From contig JAHDKI010000014.1 of NCBI GenBank assembly GCA_018436925.1, positions 124,001 to 188,000 on the forward strand: a DNA stretch of 64,000 bases, read 5' to 3'. The stretch is from Syntrophaceae bacterium. GTDB lineage: Bacteria; Desulfobacterota; Syntrophia; Syntrophales; Smithellaceae. Both the position numbers and the translations under genes were made by a program. Positions 24,669-32,985 of the stretch are shown here, piece by piece (position 1 is the stretch's first letter; each line of letters starts with the position of its first letter). The notes beneath the pieces were generated by a model. The model was not told the origin of the DNA. It saw only the letters and a program-made list of their open reading frames with translations, and searched no databases.

Positions 24669-25490
24669 ATGAAGACCCTGGAACTCGGTGAATTTAAAAT
24701 CGGCGAACCGAATCGGTATGTTGTCATCGCGGGGCCGTGCGTTTTAGAGGATGAAGCCCTGACAACGCACATTGCCGCCTCGTTGCAGACGATTTGCAAA
24801 AAACTGGACCTGCCGTTTATTTTCAAAGCCTCCTACGATAAGGCCAATCGAACGTCCATTTCGTCCTACCGCGGGCCAGGGCTCAAAGCGGGTTTGGAGA
24901 TATTGGGAAGAATCAAAGAGCAACTCGGAGTGCCCGTTCTCTCCGATGTTCATCGGTTCGAAGAGATCGACGCGGCCGCGGCTGTTCTCGATGTGATTCA
25001 GGTTCCCGCCTTTTTATGCCGTCAGACGGATTTTGTGGTCGAAATCGCAAGAAAGGCGAAGCTGATCAATATCAAAAAAGGGCAGTTTCTGGCACCGTGG
25101 GATGTGCAAAACATCATCGGAAAAGTCAAATCGGCAGGCAACGAGAATATTTTGATTACGGAACGGGGAGCTTCTTTCGGCTATAATAATCTCGTCTTCG
25201 ATGTCCGATCTTTACCCCTGATGAGGGCCATGGGCTATCCGGTCATCTTCGATGCGACGCATTCGGTGCAACTGCCGGGAGGTCAAGGCTGTTCTTCAGG
25301 CGGGCAGCGCGACATGGTTCCCTACCTGGCGCGCGCTGCTGTTGCCGCTGGCGTGGACGGTATTTTTATGGAAGTTCATCCGGAACCGGACAAGGCACTA
25401 TGCGACGGGCCCAACTCGCTTGCGCTCGATTCGGTCGAGGCGCTGCTTTCCACATTGAAAACGATCGATCGGACGGTTAAGTCCGTATAA
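24669..25490 (+). CDS. kdsA: 3-deoxy-8-phosphooctulonate synthase (Kdo-8-P synthase)
   Basis: A 273-residue KdsA that condenses phosphoenolpyruvate with arabinose-5-phosphate to Kdo-8-phosphate, the first committed step to the Kdo sugars of the LPS inner core. Motifs include VIAGPCVLEDE (15-25), FKASYDKANR near 53, LSDVHRFEE near 95, DATHSVQLPGGQG near 196 and FMEVHPEPDKALCDGPN near 235. The PCVLE and HSVQLP regions are typical of KdsA rather than DAHP synthase. It begins the Kdo/Lpt block, and its stop overlaps the start of kdsC by one base (TAATG). Confidence 0.97.
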   Translation: MKTLELGEFKIGEPNRYVVIAGPCVLEDEALTTHIAASLQTICKKLDLPFIFKASYDKANRTSISSYRGPGLKAGLEILGRIKEQLGVPVLSDVHRFEEIDAAAAVLDVIQVPAFLCRQTDFVVEIARKAKLINIKKGQFLAPWDVQNIIGKVKSAGNENILITERGASFGYNNLVFDVRSLPLMRAMGYPVIFDATHSVQLPGGQGCSSGGQRDMVPYLARAAVAAGVDGIFMEVHPEPDKALCDGPNSLALDSVEALLSTLKTIDRTVKSV

Positions 25491-26056
25491 TGTCGATGTC
25501 TGTTATGCTAAAGGGGGACCGCTTGGAAAACGGGATTCGCAAAAAACTGACTCAAATTAAAATGCTGCTTCTGGATGTGGACGGCGTGATGACCGACGGG
25601 CGCATCATCATGGATTCGGAAGGCAGGGAATTAAAAAACTTCGACGTTCGCGACGGTCATGGTCTGGTGATGCTGCAACGCTACGGTCTAAAAGTCGGCA
25701 TTCTGACAGGCCGGACATCGTCAGTTGTCGATCACCGTGCGCGGGATCTGAAAATCACGGAAGTCTATCAGGGCGCCTTAAACAAGAAGGAAGTCTTTGA
25801 ACAGATATTAATCAAAAACCAGTTGTCGGCCCATGAAGTGGCTTTTGTCGGGGATGATATCGTCGACATCCCCGTTTTGAAGCAGGTCGGTTTTTCCGTC
25901 GCGGTTGCCGACGCGCTGGATATTGTGAAAGGATCGGTGGATTATGTGACGTCCCGTCCCGGCGGACACGGCGCGGTCCGAGAGATTTGCGAGATGATCC
26001 TTCAGGCGCAAAACCGATGGTCCGACGTGGCTTTGCGTTATGATTTTGTTCCATGA
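25490..26056 (+). CDS. kdsC: Kdo-8-phosphate phosphatase
   Basis: A 188-residue HAD phosphatase of the short C0 type that removes phosphate from Kdo-8-P. HAD motif I is LLDVDGVMTDG (about 26-36), motif II GILTGRTS (about 70), and motif III/IV FVGDDIVDIPVL (about 118-129), all intact. It directly follows kdsA with a one-base overlap, so coupling is likely. The first 15 residues may be dispensable: the family usually begins just before the motif I strand, and an internal ATG is an alternative start. Confidence 0.95.
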   Translation: MSMSVMLKGDRLENGIRKKLTQIKMLLLDVDGVMTDGRIIMDSEGRELKNFDVRDGHGLVMLQRYGLKVGILTGRTSSVVDHRARDLKITEVYQGALNKKEVFEQILIKNQLSAHEVAFVGDDIVDIPVLKQVGFSVAVADALDIVKGSVDYVTSRPGGHGAVREICEMILQAQNRWSDVALRYDFVP

Positions 26057-26098
26057 GACATGTTGTGCCACTCCTTTCATAAGTGAAGATCTGATACG

Positions 26099-26422
26099 AT
26101 GACGCTTGCCTGGACATATCTGTTGATCGCCGCCGTGCTCGAAATGGGTTGGCCTTTGGGTTTCAAACTGTCTCAGACCACCTCTTACCGCATTTTCTTC
26201 ATCATTGTAGCGGCGCTGTGTATGGCCTTGAGCGGTTTTTTTCTGTGGCTCGCTCAAAGAGACATTCCCATCGGCACGGCTTATGCCGTCTGGACCGGCA
26301 TCGGGGCCGCCGGCACTTTTCTGATAGGAATCATCGTTTTTTCCGACGCGGTAAACATGTTGAGGGTCTTGTCTTTTTTTCTCATCGTCACGGGTGTCAT
26401 CGGTCTGCGTTTTTCCGGATGA
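26099..26422 (+). CDS. Small multidrug resistance family transporter (SugE/Gdx-like)
   Basis: A 107-residue protein with four transmembrane helices (about 3-21, 30-50, 58-78, 84-104). The essential glutamate of SMR pumps is E15 in AVLEMGWPLGFKLS, and Gly/Trp next to it resembles the SugE/Gdx guanidinium exporters more than EmrE. SMR proteins exchange cations for protons as dimers in the inner membrane. It sits between kdsC (42 bases) and lptC (134 bases), where such a gene is not expected. No guanidine riboswitch is recognisable in the short upstream gap. Family call good; substrate inferred. Confidence 0.85.
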   Translation: MTLAWTYLLIAAVLEMGWPLGFKLSQTTSYRIFFIIVAALCMALSGFFLWLAQRDIPIGTAYAVWTGIGAAGTFLIGIIVFSDAVNMLRVLSFFLIVTGVIGLRFSG

Positions 26423-26556
26423 TCTTCTTCGAAAAAGGGTCCGTCGTTTCCTTGTGTCCTGACGGTCGGCCTATTGAGCTTTACTTGAGAAGGCAGCGAT
26501 GATATAGGCAGCCCCAGGTTGCGAAAAGAGGCTTTCGCCGGCAGGATCAAACGCTC

Positions 26557-27108
26557 ATGGAAAAGAAGAAAAAAAGAGTCTTGGCTGGTTTGGTCATTAT
26601 CCTTGTGATCGTCGCGGTGGGTGCAGTGTGGATCGTCAAGAACCAATTGAAATCGGCGGAAACGGTTCTGAAAATCATGCCCGACGATGCGGACTTCCGC
26701 ATGAAGGATTTTGTTTTCACCGAGGTGGGGCATCAGCAAATGCGTATTGAAGTTCGTGCCGACACAGCGGAATACATCAAGAAACAAAACCTTGCAATCT
26801 TCGATCAGGTTCACATAAAATTAACAACGAAGGAAGGACGGGTGTTTGTCATGACCGGAGATCGGGGCGAGATGGACACAAAAAGCAAGGCGCTGAAGAT
26901 AGAAGGCAACGTCGTGATTCTCTCGGATGCCAATGACCGGTTTACGACGGAATATCTTCAGTATGAAGACAGCGGAAAGAGAATTTTTACGGACGCCCCG
27001 GTGACGATGGAGAACGACCGGATGAATATCCGCGGGATCGGGCTGCAGGTTTATATCAGCCGCGGCGAACTGACGCTGTCATCAGCGGTCCGCGCTCGAA
27101 TCAGGTAA
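26557..27108 (+). CDS. lptC: LPS export protein LptC
   Basis: A 183-residue bitopic protein: charged MEKKKKR, one transmembrane helix (8-28), then a periplasmic beta-jellyroll (OstA-like) domain with short strands such as VFVMTGDRGEMDTKSKALKI. LptC bridges the LptBFG ABC transporter and LptA in the periplasmic LPS bridge. AGGA lies 10 bases before ATG 26557. lptA begins immediately after its stop. lptF and lptG are not in the window. LptC is poorly conserved; position and topology make the call solid. Confidence 0.88.
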   Translation: MEKKKKRVLAGLVIILVIVAVGAVWIVKNQLKSAETVLKIMPDDADFRMKDFVFTEVGHQQMRIEVRADTAEYIKKQNLAIFDQVHIKLTTKEGRVFVMTGDRGEMDTKSKALKIEGNVVILSDANDRFTTEYLQYEDSGKRIFTDAPVTMENDRMNIRGIGLQVYISRGELTLSSAVRARIR

Positions 27109-27714
27109 ATGACCATGTCAGGCTTGAAAAAAGGATTAAGATTGATCATCGCCTTGTTCTTCATCAATTCGCTTGCCGCGACGCAGGTGTTGGGACAGTT
27201 CGGCGTTGATAAGGAAGGATTGTCAAAGCGCAATGAACCGATTGAAATCACCGCCGACAGGATGGAGGCCTTCAACGAGAAAAACATGGTGGTGTTTTCC
27301 GGGCAAGCCAAAGCCGTCCAGGGGGATATCACTCTTCACACAGACCGATTGGTGATTTTTTACAAGAAAAAGGGGCAAACGAAAAAATCGGACATCCCTC
27401 AAATGGGTGAATCCGGCGGATTAGACCGGATCGAAGCACAAGGAAAGGTGAAGGTTCAGCAAAAACAGATGACCGCCACGGGTGACGAGGCGGTCTATTA
27501 TCAGGACACGGCTCAAATCATTATGACCGGAAACGCCCTTTTGCAGGACGGAAAAAACAAGGTGAGTGGATGCCGTGTCGTGATTTTCATTGATGAAGGC
27601 CGGGGCAAAGTTGAAGCCTGTGATCCGGAGAAACCCACAAGAGTCCGCGCGGTGATTCATCCGCAGGACAACACCATGAAAACGCCAAAAACATTGGAAA
27701 AAGAAGTAAAATGA
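27109..27714 (+). CDS. lptA: LPS periplasmic bridge protein LptA
   Basis: A 201-residue protein with a signal peptide (about 1-29, cleavage likely after VLG) and an OstA/LptA domain (about 42-165) whose characteristic start PIEITADRMEAFNEKNMVVFSGQAKA is easy to recognise (residues 43 onward). LptA molecules form the jellyroll bridge carrying LPS across the periplasm. Start ATG 27109 abuts the lptC stop; ATG 27115 is also possible. The stop overlaps the lptB start by ATGA. Confidence 0.93.
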   Translation: MTMSGLKKGLRLIIALFFINSLAATQVLGQFGVDKEGLSKRNEPIEITADRMEAFNEKNMVVFSGQAKAVQGDITLHTDRLVIFYKKKGQTKKSDIPQMGESGGLDRIEAQGKVKVQQKQMTATGDEAVYYQDTAQIIMTGNALLQDGKNKVSGCRVVIFIDEGRGKVEACDPEKPTRVRAVIHPQDNTMKTPKTLEKEVK

Positions 27715-28433
27715 GCCATTTGTCAGCCAGAAGCCTGGTGAAGATCTACAATCAAAGAAAAGTCGTCAATTTAATTGATTTGGACATATCACCCGGCGAA
27801 GTGGTGGGACTGCTCGGTCCCAACGGAGCCGGCAAGACGACAACCTTTTACATGATCGTCGGTCTCATCAAGCCCGACGGGGGGTCGATTTTTCTGGACA
27901 ACGAAGATATCAGCGGGTATCCGATGTACCAGCGAGCCAGGAGAGGCCTGAATTATCTACCGCAAGAACCGTCCATTTTCAGAAAGCTGACTGTCGAGGA
28001 AAACATCTTGGCGATTCTTGAAACGCTTGATATAAGTTCCGATGAAAGACAGATCCGGCTTGAGCAACTGTTGGCTGAACTTGATTTGACCGCTTTGGCA
28101 AAAAACAACGCGTATTCGCTCTCCGGAGGAGAAAGAAGGCGCGTTGAGATCACTCGGGCGCTGGTCACTTCGCCCAAGTACATTCTTTTGGATGAGCCGT
28201 TTGCTGGCATTGATCCTCTGGCTGTGGCGGATATTCAAAAAATCATCGCCAAACTCAAAGCGAAAGGGATCGGCATTATCATTTCAGATCATAACGTGCG
28301 GGAAACCCTCTCTTGTTGTGACAGAGCCTATATCGTCAATGAAGGGGCTATCCTGGTTCAGGGGAATCCCGATGAGATCGCCAAAAGCGAGCTGGCCAGA
28401 AAATTCTATTTTGGAGAGGATTTTAACCTCTAG
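27711..28433 (+). CDS. lptB: LPS export ABC transporter ATPase LptB
   Basis: A 240-residue ABC ATPase, normal LptB length. Walker A GPNGAGKTT (about 36-44), Q-loop LPQEPSIF, signature LSGGERRR (about 137), Walker B ILLDEPFAGIDP (about 158) and the H-loop SDHNVRE are intact. It powers extraction of LPS from the inner membrane with LptFG. The gene order lptC-lptA-lptB-rpoN is common in proteobacteria. Translation is coupled to lptA through ATGA. Confidence 0.97.
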   Translation: MSHLSARSLVKIYNQRKVVNLIDLDISPGEVVGLLGPNGAGKTTTFYMIVGLIKPDGGSIFLDNEDISGYPMYQRARRGLNYLPQEPSIFRKLTVEENILAILETLDISSDERQIRLEQLLAELDLTALAKNNAYSLSGGERRRVEITRALVTSPKYILLDEPFAGIDPLAVADIQKIIAKLKAKGIGIIISDHNVRETLSCCDRAYIVNEGAILVQGNPDEIAKSELARKFYFGEDFNL

Positions 28434-28459
28434 ATATTTTGAACAGGTGATGGCAAGGC

Positions 28460-29932
28460 ATGGCGTTTGAGTTAAAGCAGAACTTGAAATTATCCCAGCA
28501 GCTGGTTATGACGCCGCAGTTGCAGCAGGCCATTAAATTGCTGCAGCTGTCCCGATTGGAGCTTGTCGATACCATCAATCAGGAAATGGAGGAAAATCCT
28601 CTCCTGGAGGAAGTATCCTCCGATGAGATGGCGTCGGAAGAAGCGGCGGTTGAGGCTGAAGAGGATGTTCATTCCATTGAAAAAGAAGACGCCAAAGCAC
28701 CGGATCGCACAGCTGAGCTGACCGGTGAAGGAGACGGCCGCGAAGAGTTTGACTGGAATAATTACCTGGAAGATTACGGGCCGGTCGGAGTGAGCTATGA
28801 CCGCGCCGATACGGAAGCGCCGACGCTTGATAACGTCCTGACGCAAAGTCCGTCTCTGACAGAGCATTTAATGTGGCAGATGAAACTCTCTCCGCTGACC
28901 GAACAGGACATGCGGGTCGGCGCGCAAATTGTGGGCAATCTTGATTCCAACGGATATTTATGCGCAACGATCGAGGAAATCGCCCAATTGGAGCATGTCG
29001 GGGAGGACGCCGTCGAAGCCGTGCTCAGCAAGATTCAGGAATTCGATCCGCCGGGAATTGCCGCGCGGGATCTGCAGGAGTGTCTGCTGATTCAGGCCAG
29101 GCTTCTGGCTCCGGATAATCAGCTTCTGAGGGTCATCATTCGTGATCACCTCAAGGATCTGGAATTGAAAAATTATCTTCATATCGCCAGGAAGCTCAAA
29201 ACCCCTCTCAAGGAGGTGGAAGCGGCGGTTTTGATGATCGCCAAAATGGACCCGAAGCCCGGATCGATTTATGCTGAAGAGAGGGTCCAGACCATCATCC
29301 CGGATGTTTATGTCGTCAAATCCGGAGAAGAATACAAGATTGTCCTCAATGACGACGGACTGCCGCGACTGAGAATCAGTAATTTTTACAGGGAAATTAT
29401 GGCCGGTTTGGGCGGACACGATTCCGCCGAAGAAGAAAACGGAAAGAAGTATATTCGCGACAAAGTGCAATCCGCAACCTGGCTGATCAAAAGCATTCAG
29501 CAAAGGCAAAAAACGATTTATCGGGTCGCCGAAAGCATCGTCAGGCATCAACGGGATTTCTTCGATAAAGGCATTCAGTACTTGAAACCTCTGGTGCTTC
29601 GAAATATCGCCGAGGATGTGGAGATGCATGAGTCAACGATCAGCCGCGTCGTGACGAACAAGTATCTTCATTGCCACCGTGGTATTTTTGAGATGAAGTA
29701 TTTTTTCGGCAGTTCCATTGCGAAAACATCCGGTGACAATATCGCCTCCAAGAGCGTGAAGGAAGAAATCAAGAAAATCGTCTCCTCGGAGGAACCGAAG
29801 AAACCCTATTCGGATTGCGAAATTGTCGATTTGCTCAAGGCCCGAGGCATTACAATTGCCAGAAGAACAGTTGCTAAATACCGTGAAATGATGGGAATAT
29901 TGCCATCATCGAAGCGGAAGAAATATTTTTAA
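28460..29932 (+). CDS. rpoN: RNA polymerase sigma-54 factor
   Basis: A 490-residue sigma-54, standard size. The glutamine/leucine-rich activator-interacting region I (LKLSQQLVMTPQLQQAIKLL near 8-27) is followed by an acidic region II (about 50-95), the core-binding domain, the helix-turn-helix (ESTISRVVTNKY, about 390) and the RpoN box ARRTVAKYRE (about 467-476) that reads the -24 promoter element. It directs genes activated by AAA+ enhancer-binding proteins. It follows lptB by 26 bases. Conserved linkage with hpf and ptsN continues downstream. Confidence 0.98.
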   Translation: MAFELKQNLKLSQQLVMTPQLQQAIKLLQLSRLELVDTINQEMEENPLLEEVSSDEMASEEAAVEAEEDVHSIEKEDAKAPDRTAELTGEGDGREEFDWNNYLEDYGPVGVSYDRADTEAPTLDNVLTQSPSLTEHLMWQMKLSPLTEQDMRVGAQIVGNLDSNGYLCATIEEIAQLEHVGEDAVEAVLSKIQEFDPPGIAARDLQECLLIQARLLAPDNQLLRVIIRDHLKDLELKNYLHIARKLKTPLKEVEAAVLMIAKMDPKPGSIYAEERVQTIIPDVYVVKSGEEYKIVLNDDGLPRLRISNFYREIMAGLGGHDSAEEENGKKYIRDKVQSATWLIKSIQQRQKTIYRVAESIVRHQRDFFDKGIQYLKPLVLRNIAEDVEMHESTISRVVTNKYLHCHRGIFEMKYFFGSSIAKTSGDNIASKSVKEEIKKIVSSEEPKKPYSDCEIVDLLKARGITIARRTVAKYREMMGILPSSKRKKYF

Positions 29933-29986
29933 AGTCAGGTTCGGAAAATGGCGATTTAAAAAGAAAGCCCTTGAAAAAAAATAGGA

Positions 29987-30015
29987 TTGACTTTTCGGGG
30001 CCGCGCCATTATATG
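29987..30015 (+). promoter_or_regulatory. Candidate sigma-70 promoter of hpf
   Basis: TTGACT (29987-29992), 17 bases, TATATG (30010-30015). The start would be near 30022, leaving a 67-base leader before hpf. This would allow hpf-ptsN-hprK-rapZ to be expressed separately from the lpt-rpoN operon. Confidence 0.55.
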
Positions 30016-30088
30016 GCTTGACTTCGTTGCCGGCAGGAAACCAGGGTCTTTGATTTCAATCGTCGGGCAGCCACAACAGGAGGAAAAA

Positions 30089-30622
30089 ATGAATATTTCT
30101 GTTACGTTCAGAAACAGTGAAGGCGAAAACTGGCAAAAAGTGTATGCGGAAGAAAAGATAGGCAAGATCAAAAAATATCTCGATGTTCCCGCGGAAGCGC
30201 ACATTGTTCTGTCAACGGAAAAATTCAGAAACACGGTAGAAATCAATCTTGTGGCCAATGGATGGACGCTCAATGCAAAAGAAGAGGCCAAAGATATGCA
30301 CCTGGCGGTCGACAGCTGCGTGGAAAAAATCGAAAAACAGCTCAAAAAACAGCGGGAGAAAACCCGCCAGCATAAGCCGAAAAGCATTCGCCATGAGGGC
30401 GCCGGTTCTCTGGACGCTGAAGAGGTGGAAGAGACGCCCCCCAGCAAGGTTGTTGAGACCAGAAAAATGGTGCTAAAACCCATGTCCATGGATGAAGCGG
30501 TCATGGAGATGGAGGGCAGCAAAGCCAGGTTCATCGTTTATCGTGACTTGTCTTCGGAAAACGTCACGATTCTCTATCGTCTTGACGACGGCAACTATTC
30601 GCTTATAGAGACCAATAGTTAG
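30089..30622 (+). CDS. hpf: Ribosome hibernation promoting factor, long form
   Basis: A 177-residue protein with the N-terminal S30AE domain (1-100) that binds the small ribosomal subunit near the decoding site, a charged linker (about 90-125), and a C-terminal dimerisation domain (KPMSMDEAVMEMEGSKARF... about 130-170). The C-terminal half makes this the long HPF that dimerises 70S ribosomes in stationary phase. ATG 30089 has AGGAGG 6 bases upstream, so the longer frame from 29987 is rejected. It lies downstream of rpoN as in many bacteria. Confidence 0.95.
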   Translation: MNISVTFRNSEGENWQKVYAEEKIGKIKKYLDVPAEAHIVLSTEKFRNTVEINLVANGWTLNAKEEAKDMHLAVDSCVEKIEKQLKKQREKTRQHKPKSIRHEGAGSLDAEEVEETPPSKVVETRKMVLKPMSMDEAVMEMEGSKARFIVYRDLSSENVTILYRLDDGNYSLIETNS

Positions 30623-30721
30623 GAATTCAGTCCAGAGGAAGGAGGCATTGGGCGCCGAGATGGATCTCAATTCATTTTGGGAATTGATATCCGCCTGACC
30701 CATGCCCTGCGGGTGGTTAAC

Positions 30722-31189
30722 ATGAGATTGGATCAAATATTTAAAATTGAGTATCTCCATGACAATCTGACGTCCACGACGAAAAAAGAAGTCTTAAACG
30801 AACTGGTGAACATTTTGGTTCAGGGCGGCCTGAAACTTGACGCCAAAAAAGCCGTGGAGGTTTTGCTCCAGCGAGAGAATCTCGGGTCGACAGGCATCGG
30901 CGACGGCGTGGCCATCCCGCACGGCAAAACCGGGGATATCCAGGAACTGGTCGTGGCTTTCGGACGCAGCAAAAACGGCATCGATTTCGGAGCGATCGAT
31001 GGAAAACCCGTTTATCTTTTTTTTCTGCTTCTGGCGCCGGAGCATTCAGCCGGGCAACATCTCAAAGCTTTGGCCAAGATATCCAAAATGCTCAAAACCG
31101 TGAATTTCAGAAAAAAACTTTTAGAGGCAAAAACCGCTTCAGATTTATATAAATTGATCGTTGAACAGGATGAATCCTGCTTGGTGTAA
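30722..31189 (+). CDS. ptsN: PTS IIA-like nitrogen regulatory protein PtsN
   Basis: A 155-residue EIIA-Ntr/fructose-type domain. The phosphorylatable histidine is in VAIPHGKT (about residue 67), and the family sequences LQRENLGSTGIGDGVAIPH and FFLLLAPEHSAGQHLKALA are clear. In proteobacteria PtsN relays phosphate state from EI-Ntr and NPr to potassium and nitrogen control. ATG 30722 has only a weak GGGTGG; a strong AAGGAGG at 30639-30645 is 76 bases away and not in a usable position. hprK-like and rapZ follow, but no EI or HPr gene is in the window. Confidence 0.92.
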   Translation: MRLDQIFKIEYLHDNLTSTTKKEVLNELVNILVQGGLKLDAKKAVEVLLQRENLGSTGIGDGVAIPHGKTGDIQELVVAFGRSKNGIDFGAIDGKPVYLFFLLLAPEHSAGQHLKALAKISKMLKTVNFRKKLLEAKTASDLYKLIVEQDESCLV

Positions 31190-31200
31190 ACGGTCGCCTC

Positions 31201-32046
31201 ATGCTTTCAGTACGGGCATTGATTTCCGGACGCAAGCGGTTTATGGGCATTACAGCCGTGTTTTTTCCGGCTTGTGCACAGCCCGGCATGTCGGATTGCC
31301 GGGTTCGCATTGTGTGCAAACAGCCCTCCATGCCCCGCAAACGATCCGCAACGCCGACCCTGGCTGTGTTGTCCGGACCTGCGGTCAATCAATTTTTAGA
31401 TTTGAATCCGCCAAAAAGAATAGAATGGGTTAGACGTTTACTGGCCCACAAGACTTTGCTGATTCTCCTTGCAGAAACCTTAAAGATCCCGAATCACATA
31501 AAACAGGACTGTCTCGATTGCGGCGTGACGATTGCCGCCTCACGATTTGATGCGCATCTGGCCTCAAGCCGCCTGCTGTCCTTGCGCTTTGAAAGATTGC
31601 TGAAAACCGTTTCGCTTCCCGGTGTCGTCATTGAAATAGACGGCAGGGGCGTGATGATTGCCGGTCCGTCCGGCATCGGCAAAACCACGGCCGCCTTGCG
31701 ATACATCAAATGCGGGGCCAATTGGATCGCCGATGACGTGGCCGTTATTCAAAAACGCCCCGGTGACGGGTTAATCGTTTCGGGACACCCCAGAATCCGT
31801 CACTGTGTCTGGACGGATTCCCATGGCGTGCAGACACTTGAAAGCTTGAATGAGGATATCCGGATCAAAAGGTGTACGCCTCTCAAAGCCGTCATTGATG
31901 TCCGGTGGGACAGCGTCGACACGCCGCAATGGGCTCATGAGGAGACGTCGATTCTCGGCGTGAAAACAAAAAAAATTTCCTGCCGGATTTCGAATACTGG
32001 TTATTTGGACGAAAATTTGCTAAAAAAAATGGTCACTGATTTGTAA
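31201..32046 (+). CDS. HPr kinase/phosphorylase-like protein, degenerate
   Basis: A 281-residue relative of HprK. It keeps a P-loop GPSGIGKTT (155-163) and the following ADD pair (177-179), embedded in the HprK-like [17 protein letters not shown] ... WIADDVAVI. But the histidine that normally precedes this (HGV) is proline (P140), the HPr-kinase signature ExRGLGI is replaced by WTDSHGVQ (about 204-211), and the C-terminal PGRN motif is absent. The N-terminal domain is short and hard to align over residues 1-55, so the start is uncertain. It sits where hprK is expected (ptsN-hprK-rapZ). It probably binds ATP; kinase or phosphorylase activity on HPr is doubtful. It may be a divergent kinase for another target. 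Confidence 0.7.
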   Translation: MLSVRALISGRKRFMGITAVFFPACAQPGMSDCRVRIVCKQPSMPRKRSATPTLAVLSGPAVNQFLDLNPPKRIEWVRRLLAHKTLLILLAETLKIPNHIKQDCLDCGVTIAASRFDAHLASSRLLSLRFERLLKTVSLPGVVIEIDGRGVMIAGPSGIGKTTAALRYIKCGANWIADDVAVIQKRPGDGLIVSGHPRIRHCVWTDSHGVQTLESLNEDIRIKRCTPLKAVIDVRWDSVDTPQWAHEETSILGVKTKKISCRISNTGYLDENLLKKMVTDL

Positions 32047-32060
32047 GCAAGGAGACGGAT

Positions 32061-32927
32061 TTGAAAAAACTCCATGTCGTCATCATAACCGGCATGTCCG
32101 GATCCGGGAAAAGCACGGCTTTGCGAGCCCTGGAGGACATCGGATTTTTCTGCGTGGACAACCTTCCGGTGGTTCTCTTGCCCAAATTTTTATCCATCAC
32201 GCTCGGGTCGTCTCCGGACATCAAAAGAGTCGCGATGGTCATGGATTTGCGGGAAAGGAGCTTTCTGGGCAAGTATCAGCGGATTTTTGAACGACTCAAG
32301 GAAAAGGGATACAAAATTGAAATCCTCTTTCTGGAATCAACGGATGATTCTCTTGTGCACCGCTTCAGTGAAACCCGCCGCAATCATCCTCTTTGCGAAG
32401 CCGCTTCAATTATCGACGGTATCCTCCTGGAACGGGAAAAACTCCTGCCGTTGAAAAAAATGGCGGATCGGGTTCTCGATACCACGTCCATGAATGTGCA
32501 TCAGCTCAAAGACACCGTTCAAAGACAATTTTTGCCCCGGGACGGACAGAATAAAATGATTATCTCCGTGACGTCCTTTGGATACCGCTATGGTCTGCCT
32601 GCAGATGCGGATCTTGTTTTAGACGTCCGGTTTCTGCCCAATCCCTACTACGTCGATACATTAAAACATGCCGACGGTCTGAATGTGGACGTGGAACAAT
32701 ATGTTCTGAAAACAAAGGAGAGCAAAATCTTTTTGAAAAAGACACTGGATTTGATGACCTACTTGATTCCCCTGTACGATAAAGAAGGCAAGGCCCGTTT
32801 GAACATCGCTATGGGCTGTACGGGGGGCAAGCATCGATCCGTGGTCATGGCCTGCCAGGTCGGCGCTCATTTTGCCGCCATGAATTATACCGTCCGCGTG
32901 GCGCACCGGGACATCGGCAAAAGCTGA
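32061..32927 (+). CDS. rapZ: RNase adapter / nucleotide-binding protein RapZ
   Basis: A 288-residue RapZ/YvcJ family protein: P-loop [11 protein letters not shown] (10-20), Walker B-like region [12 protein letters not shown] near 57-68, and the conserved C-terminal domain with [24 protein letters not shown] and CTGGKHRSV (about 252). In enteric bacteria it steers RNase E to a small RNA that controls GlmS; in others it binds nucleotides with less defined roles. The start is TTG 32061, supported by AAGGAG 6 bases upstream and by the family N-terminus. It is the last gene of this plus-strand run. Confidence 0.95.
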   Translation: MKKLHVVIITGMSGSGKSTALRALEDIGFFCVDNLPVVLLPKFLSITLGSSPDIKRVAMVMDLRERSFLGKYQRIFERLKEKGYKIEILFLESTDDSLVHRFSETRRNHPLCEAASIIDGILLEREKLLPLKKMADRVLDTTSMNVHQLKDTVQRQFLPRDGQNKMIISVTSFGYRYGLPADADLVLDVRFLPNPYYVDTLKHADGLNVDVEQYVLKTKESKIFLKKTLDLMTYLIPLYDKEGKARLNIAMGCTGGKHRSVVMACQVGAHFAAMNYTVRVAHRDIGKS

Positions 32928-32985
32928 AGAAGCCGACTCCGCTCAAGCGCGAGGCATTCTGCCGGAGCTTTTGGACGCGGCTGCG

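Noticed and set aside
26057..26098. Guanidine riboswitch before the SMR gene
   Set aside because: The gap is only 42 bases and shows no ykkC-like structure.
29987..30622. Longer start for HPF at 29987
   Set aside because: The TTG there is the -35 box of a good promoter candidate, and AGGAGG precedes ATG 30089, which gives the standard HPF N-terminus.
31161..31433. Separate small gene overlapping the start of the hprK-like gene
   Set aside because: Frame has no motif or binding site and lies over the hprK-like coding region.
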